From assembly GCA_900553185.1 (NCBI GenBank), contig USCT01000003.1, positions 115,711 to 179,710 on the forward strand: DNA of 64,000 nucleotides. Reading direction: 5' to 3'. Of the stretch, positions 60,159 through 64,000 are shown in pieces. The notes beneath the pieces were generated by a model. That model was given only the letters and a program-made list of their open reading frames with translations, searched no databases and was not told the DNA's origin. Made by a program: the position numbers and the translations under genes. How positions within the stretch are numbered: position 1 is the stretch's first letter; every line of letters begins with the position of its first letter. Source of the DNA: an uncultured Bacteroides sp. GTDB lineage: Bacteria > Bacteroidota > Bacteroidia > Bacteroidales > Bacteroidaceae.

Positions 60159-61148
60159 ATGATGAAACTGAACAAAGTACGGTGGGGATTCATCGGATGT
60201 GGTGAAGTCACCGAAAAGAAAAGCGGTCCTGCTTTCAACATGATAGAAGGTTCCAAGGTAGTAGCCGTAATGAGCCGCGATGAGGAAAAAGTAAAATCAT
60301 ACGCCATCCGGCATAACATTCCAAACTGGTATACAGACGCTCAGGAACTCATTGGAGACGAAAATGTAAATGCAATATACATCGCCACTCCTCCTTCCTC
60401 TCATGCTACTTTTGCCATCATGGCCATGAAGGCCGGAAAACCGGTCTATATCGAAAAGCCGATGGCCGCCAGCTATGAAGACTGCGCCCGTATCAACCGC
60501 ATTTCCCAGGAAACAGGCGTTCCCTGTTTCGTAGCCTACTACCGACGGTATCTGCCATATTTCCAGAAAGTCCGCCAACTGGTAGATGAAGGAGAAATCG
60601 GAAATGTAATCAATGTACAAATACGCTTTGCACAGCCTCCACGAAATCTGGACTATAACAGCAAGAATCTACCCTGGCGCGTACAACCCGACATTGCAGG
60701 CGGAGGTTACTTTTACGACCTCGCACCTCATCAGCTGGATTTGCTGCAAGACATGTTCGGCTGTATCCTCGAAGCAGAAGGATACAAGAGCAATCGGGGT
60801 GGACTGTATGAGGCAGAAGACACCATCAGTGCCTGTTTCAAGTTCGAGTCCGGACTACCCGGTTCCGGATCATGGTGCTTTGTAGCCCATGAATCGGCCA
60901 AAGAAGACCGTATCGAAATCATCGGAGACAAAGGAATGATCTGCTTTTCCGTCTTTACATACGAACCCATCGGATTACACACCGAAAGAGGACGGGAAGA
61001 AATCCTTCCTCCCAATCCTCCACACGTGCAACTTCCTCTTATTAAAGCCGTGGTAGAACACCTGCAGGGAAAAGCCATCTGTACCTGCGACGGTATCAGT
61101 GCCACTCCCACGAACTGGGTAATGGACAGAATTCTCAATAAATTATAA
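60159..61148 (+). CDS. Gfo/Idh/MocA-family NAD(P)-dependent oxidoreductase
   Basis: The protein has 329 residues. The Rossmann fold opens with VRWGFIGCGEVTEKKSGPAF, the EKP signature is in PVYIEKPMAAS, and the C-terminal alpha/beta domain carries GGGYFYDLAPHQLDLLQDMFG with the catalytic-type histidine. Members oxidise or reduce sugars and related compounds. The substrate is unknown. It starts 13 bp after the solute-binding gene and precedes the DUF4421 gene by 8 bp, so it belongs to the same operon. Confidence 0.93.
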   Translation: MMKLNKVRWGFIGCGEVTEKKSGPAFNMIEGSKVVAVMSRDEEKVKSYAIRHNIPNWYTDAQELIGDENVNAIYIATPPSSHATFAIMAMKAGKPVYIEKPMAASYEDCARINRISQETGVPCFVAYYRRYLPYFQKVRQLVDEGEIGNVINVQIRFAQPPRNLDYNSKNLPWRVQPDIAGGGYFYDLAPHQLDLLQDMFGCILEAEGYKSNRGGLYEAEDTISACFKFESGLPGSGSWCFVAHESAKEDRIEIIGDKGMICFSVFTYEPIGLHTERGREEILPPNPPHVQLPLIKAVVEHLQGKAICTCDGISATPTNWVMDRILNKL

Positions 61149-61156
61149 GCCATTTT

Positions 61157-62335
61157 ATGGCCGGCAGACGAAGCATTTCATACAGATTATTCGTTGCTAT
61201 CTTATGTTTTCCGCTTGCATCAGCATACGCACAGACCGAAACCCAAGATAGTGTGAATGTTGTGCCTGCTCCTGTCGAAAAAAACCGGACACCTTTGCGC
61301 ACACTGGCCAAAGGTGTCCGGAATACATTCAAGATTTCCAAACAGGAACTCACTAAAGTAGGAAAAAGCCTGAACGACATTGACACAACCTACATTTCTC
61401 CCAACCAGTATAATCTGGCATTCATGCTTGAACAGAGTACCTGGTTTGAGCACTACAGATTGGGAAGCAACGGAAACGACGGTCGGCAAAGCCTGAACTT
61501 TGCACCTACAGCCAATACCAAGATAGGCGTTTACTTCGGATGGCGATGGATTTTTCTAGGCATATCCTTCGACATCAAAAAGTTGTTGGGAAAATCAAAA
61601 GACCAGGCTCCCCGCAAAGAAATTGTTTTCAATCTCTACAGCTCACGTTTCGGAGTTGATTTATATTACCGGAAAACAGGCAGTAATTTCAAGCTCAATT
61701 CATACAGTAACATTACAACCCAGAACCGCTATGAAGGTACCAAATTCACCGGACTTCAAAGCGATATCAAAGGCCTGAATGCTTACTGGATATTCAATTA
61801 CAAGCGTTTTTCCTATCCTGCAGCCTACAGCCAGTCTACCAACCAGCGCAAGAGTTGCGGGTCACTGCTGGCCGGCTTTTCATACTCTCAACACAACATA
61901 ACATTCGATTACACGCTTCTGCCACAAGAAATACAGGATCAACTTCGTCCGTCACTGAAGTTCCATAAAGTAAAATACAACGATTATAACCTGAGCATAG
62001 GATACGGTTACAACTGGGTATTCGCCAGAAACTGCCTGCTGAATCTCTCCTTGCTTCCAGCCATAGCCTACAAGAAAGCACGCATCGATGACACTCCGGT
62101 TTTTAACCAGACCAACTGGCTGGGATGGGTAAAGGATATCAATTTCGACCTGATTACACGTGCCGGAATCACTTGGAACAACGGGAAATACTATGTAGGC
62201 GCCTCCCTCGTATTACATACTTACGACTACCGGAAAGATAACTTCTCGATGACCAACTCCTTTGGAAGTCTTCGTGTTTATGCCGGATTCAATTTCTGGA
62301 AGAAGAAAGAATACCGTCATCAGCACGACAAATAA
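61157..62335 (+). CDS. DUF4421-family outer-membrane beta-barrel protein
   Basis: The protein has 392 residues with a signal peptide (through SAYAQ). A short helical part follows, then a DUF4421-like beta-barrel with many alternating strands (INFNYK-type stretches, YNLSIGYGYNWVF, YVGASLVLHTYDYR). Its role is unknown. It is the last gene of the porin operon and is followed by a hairpin shared with the next, convergent gene. Confidence 0.82.
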   Translation: MAGRRSISYRLFVAILCFPLASAYAQTETQDSVNVVPAPVEKNRTPLRTLAKGVRNTFKISKQELTKVGKSLNDIDTTYISPNQYNLAFMLEQSTWFEHYRLGSNGNDGRQSLNFAPTANTKIGVYFGWRWIFLGISFDIKKLLGKSKDQAPRKEIVFNLYSSRFGVDLYYRKTGSNFKLNSYSNITTQNRYEGTKFTGLQSDIKGLNAYWIFNYKRFSYPAAYSQSTNQRKSCGSLLAGFSYSQHNITFDYTLLPQEIQDQLRPSLKFHKVKYNDYNLSIGYGYNWVFARNCLLNLSLLPAIAYKKARIDDTPVFNQTNWLGWVKDINFDLITRAGITWNNGKYYVGASLVLHTYDYRKDNFSMTNSFGSLRVYAGFNFWKKKEYRHQHDK

Positions 62336-62370
62336 AAAGGTGTAGAAGCCACAACGGGCAACTACACCTT
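62331..62370 (-). terminator. Terminator hairpin between DUF4421 and FadL-like genes
   Basis: The 9-bp stem AAGGTGTAG/CTACACCTT is followed on the minus strand by TTTTTATTT. It serves mainly the FadL-like gene but may also stop the plus-strand operon. Confidence 0.7.
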
Positions 62371-62405
62371 CACGGTCATTATCTTAAAAATTATATACAA
62401 TGAGC

Positions 62406-64000
62406 TTAGAATCGCACTCCCACCGTAAAAAGTAACTGATGACGGTCATGATTTACATCGGCCGCAGCATTTCTGCCTACAATGCTGTTACCATCATTCG
62501 AGAAGCGATAATCATCAAACATATAAAAATCAGATTTATAGAAATCATACTTATAGGCAACATCGGCATACAGACTTTTTCCCCTGTAGCCCAAACCCAA
62601 AGTCAGGGTATTGCGTGCCTTCAGGTTATGATATTCCGGATCTGTACGCGTCTCATCGAACCAGATATAATCAGCCTTATTGGTTGATAAGTTAGGCACA
62701 TAACGGGCCGAATTATCAGCTATCGGCGAAGTCACGTAATTATACCCTGCCCGGAAACTGAAAGCCGGCGAGAACTTGGCTTCCATACCGATTCGGAACG
62801 TATGGACATTTTTCAGATACTTGCTGACAGCTTCATTGGCAGAAGTCAGCTCATATCCGCCTGTATCTTTATAATTGGCCTTGGCATAATTGGCAAACTC
62901 ATATTCGGCATCTACCGCCAGCACGTTACTGAACGTAGTTCCCATACTGACATTGAATTTCCACGGAGTAGCCAGCTGATATTCCATCAGATAACTGGCA
63001 TCCGGGGCATAATAATCAGACAAGTTCTCGGTATACGATTCCGGAAAAGCCAGAATATCCGTATTCAACGTCGCGGTATAATGATCGCTCAACGCATACC
63101 AGACGGGGGTATGTACAGCAAAACCGATACGGAATGGAGAATATTCTACCGGACGGAAAATAAAGCCCAATTTCAAATCAACGCCTGCACCATCCGTAGT
63201 AAACCAGTTATTCAACTGAAAACTACCGTTATCATTTCCATTGTCATCCAGTACGGTTTCATAATATGAAGAATAACGGTTATAATTCACATCGTATACC
63301 CCCAATGTGGCACCAAAATAGAAACGATCCTGTACATTGAACGAGAGATTGAAATCGTATGCATTAATACCTCCTTCTTCCCGGCTGTAATAATCTCCGC
63401 TGGCACCGTTCCATCCCATCATACCGAATGATCCGTCTTCTCCCGTTACATCGTCTACCAGACCGGTACGGACTCCCATAGAACCCAGGAAAGGAGTTCC
63501 GTAATAAGCCGACGAAGTATACGGATTATCTGTATCAAGCAGAGCATTATAATCATTCTGAGTCTGATAAGCTCCTGTTCCCAGTATCATATCCTGCATC
63601 TGCCAACTCAGTGAAGAACCATTCAGGTTGCCCCGTGAAGAAAACTGACGATTGAAATTAGCCAGTTTATGATAATTGAAACCCACATTGAAATAACGAA
63701 GGTTTGTACGATTACCAATCTTGGTACTATACACAAAGCCTACCTGATCAAAAGAAGCACGTGTTCGATCATCTTTTACCTGCGTTCCTTCAAAATTGCT
63801 GTTCGTCACATTTTTATTAAAGCCGAAAGACAAGGAAAGATCATGGCTCCGGAACAGGCCGATACCGGCAGGATTGGTTCCCATCACTGATATATCTGCA
63901 CCCAATGCACTCATGGCTCCTCCCATTCCGACGAAACGGGCCGTACCGTTCAACTCACTGCCCGAGAAACGGGCTGCATCATATTGTGTCTGCGCTACGG
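62406..64000 (-). CDS. FadL/OmpP1-like outer-membrane protein, 5' end outside window
   Basis: The frame is open to the window edge and encodes the C-terminal 530 residues. It begins VAQTQYDAARFSGSELNGTARFVGMGGAMSALGADISVMGTNPAGIGLFRS, the hatch region of the OmpP1/FadL/TodX family. Here 'VAQ' is probably the tail of the signal peptide. The rest is a beta-barrel ending in LLFTVGVRF with a terminal aromatic. FadL-type channels take up hydrophobic compounds; many Bacteroidetes members have unknown substrates. The TTG at 63953 is not the true start. Confidence 0.88.
   Translation of the reverse strand, partial: VAQTQYDAARFSGSELNGTARFVGMGGAMSALGADISVMGTNPAGIGLFRSHDLSLSFGFNKNVTNSNFEGTQVKDDRTRASFDQVGFVYSTKIGNRTNLRYFNVGFNYHKLANFNRQFSSRGNLNGSSLSWQMQDMILGTGAYQTQNDYNALLDTDNPYTSSAYYGTPFLGSMGVRTGLVDDVTGEDGSFGMMGWNGASGDYYSREEGGINAYDFNLSFNVQDRFYFGATLGVYDVNYNRYSSYYETVLDDNGNDNGSFQLNNWFTTDGAGVDLKLGFIFRPVEYSPFRIGFAVHTPVWYALSDHYTATLNTDILAFPESYTENLSDYYAPDASYLMEYQLATPWKFNVSMGTTFSNVLAVDAEYEFANYAKANYKDTGGYELTSANEAVSKYLKNVHTFRIGMEAKFSPAFSFRAGYNYVTSPIADNSARYVPNLSTNKADYIWFDETRTDPEYHNLKARNTLTLGLGYRGKSLYADVAYKYDFYKSDFYMFDDYRFSNDGNSIVGRNAAADVNHDRHQLLFTVGVRF

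Noticed and set aside
1..64000. CRISPR arrays, insertion sequences, prophage genes or restriction systems
   Set aside because: No repeat-spacer pattern, transposase, integrase or phage structural gene was seen in any frame.

Overview
The window looks like chromosome from a gut Bacteroidales species, probably Bacteroides or Phocaeicola; this is judged from gene content and not from an alignment. The pointers are a SusC/SusD polysaccharide utilisation locus (PUL) run by a hybrid two-component system (HTCS), promoters of the Bacteroidetes form TTTG-N(18-21)-TAnnTTTG, very few Shine-Dalgarno sequences, a Nudix-type arabinose regulator, a fused NfnAB-like enzyme, and Bacteroidetes-only families such as Porin_10, DUF4421 and DUF4468.

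Layout. 1-4.7 kb: the 3' end of an RNase G/E gene, then a stress block with a di-iron Fe-S repair protein, Hsp20, a Fur-family regulator, a Cys-rich small membrane protein with thioredoxin, and a divergent oxyR. 4.8-6.2 kb: a DUF1186-like protein of unknown role. 6.4-12.6 kb: purF-carA-carB on the minus strand, joining purine and pyrimidine synthesis, with a long leader. 13.1 kb: tRNA-Thr(CGT).

13.4-34.1 kb: a PUL. On the minus strand it reads susC, susD, a surface glycan-binding lipoprotein, a GH5 lipoprotein, a GH5-GH3 two-catalytic-domain fusion and two GH3 enzymes. The HTCS sensor/regulator is divergent. The likely flow is surface cleavage by the GH5 lipoprotein, uptake through SusCD, and periplasmic trimming by the GH5-GH3 and GH3 enzymes. 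Only GH5 and GH3 are present, with no GH31, GH43, GH2 or GH26, which points to an undecorated beta-glucan.

35.0-39.1 kb: a CoA transferase/hydrolase, RNase Z, and an ECF sigma factor with two small partner genes. 39.5-50 kb: L-arabinose use (sodium symporter, lipoprotein aldose epimerase, Nudix regulator AraR, araD, araA, FGGY kinase), followed by transketolase and RpiB. GTGTA/TACAC inverted repeats flank and overlap the symporter promoter and recur before the epimerase gene. 50-57 kb: a DUF4468 protein, the NfnAB-like fusion, and a 2-oxoacid:ferredoxin oxidoreductase operon that contains an uncharacterised 58-residue membrane protein. 57-64 kb: putative porin, solute-binding protein, Gfo/Idh/MocA oxidoreductase and DUF4421 protein in one operon, then a convergent FadL/OmpP1-like protein cut by the window edge.

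The strongest items for follow-up are the GH5-GH3 enzyme with its PUL, a 14-bp direct repeat at 22-bp spacing upstream of susC, the putative AraR operators, an OxyR-type box just before oxyR, and the small membrane protein inside the oxidoreductase operon.
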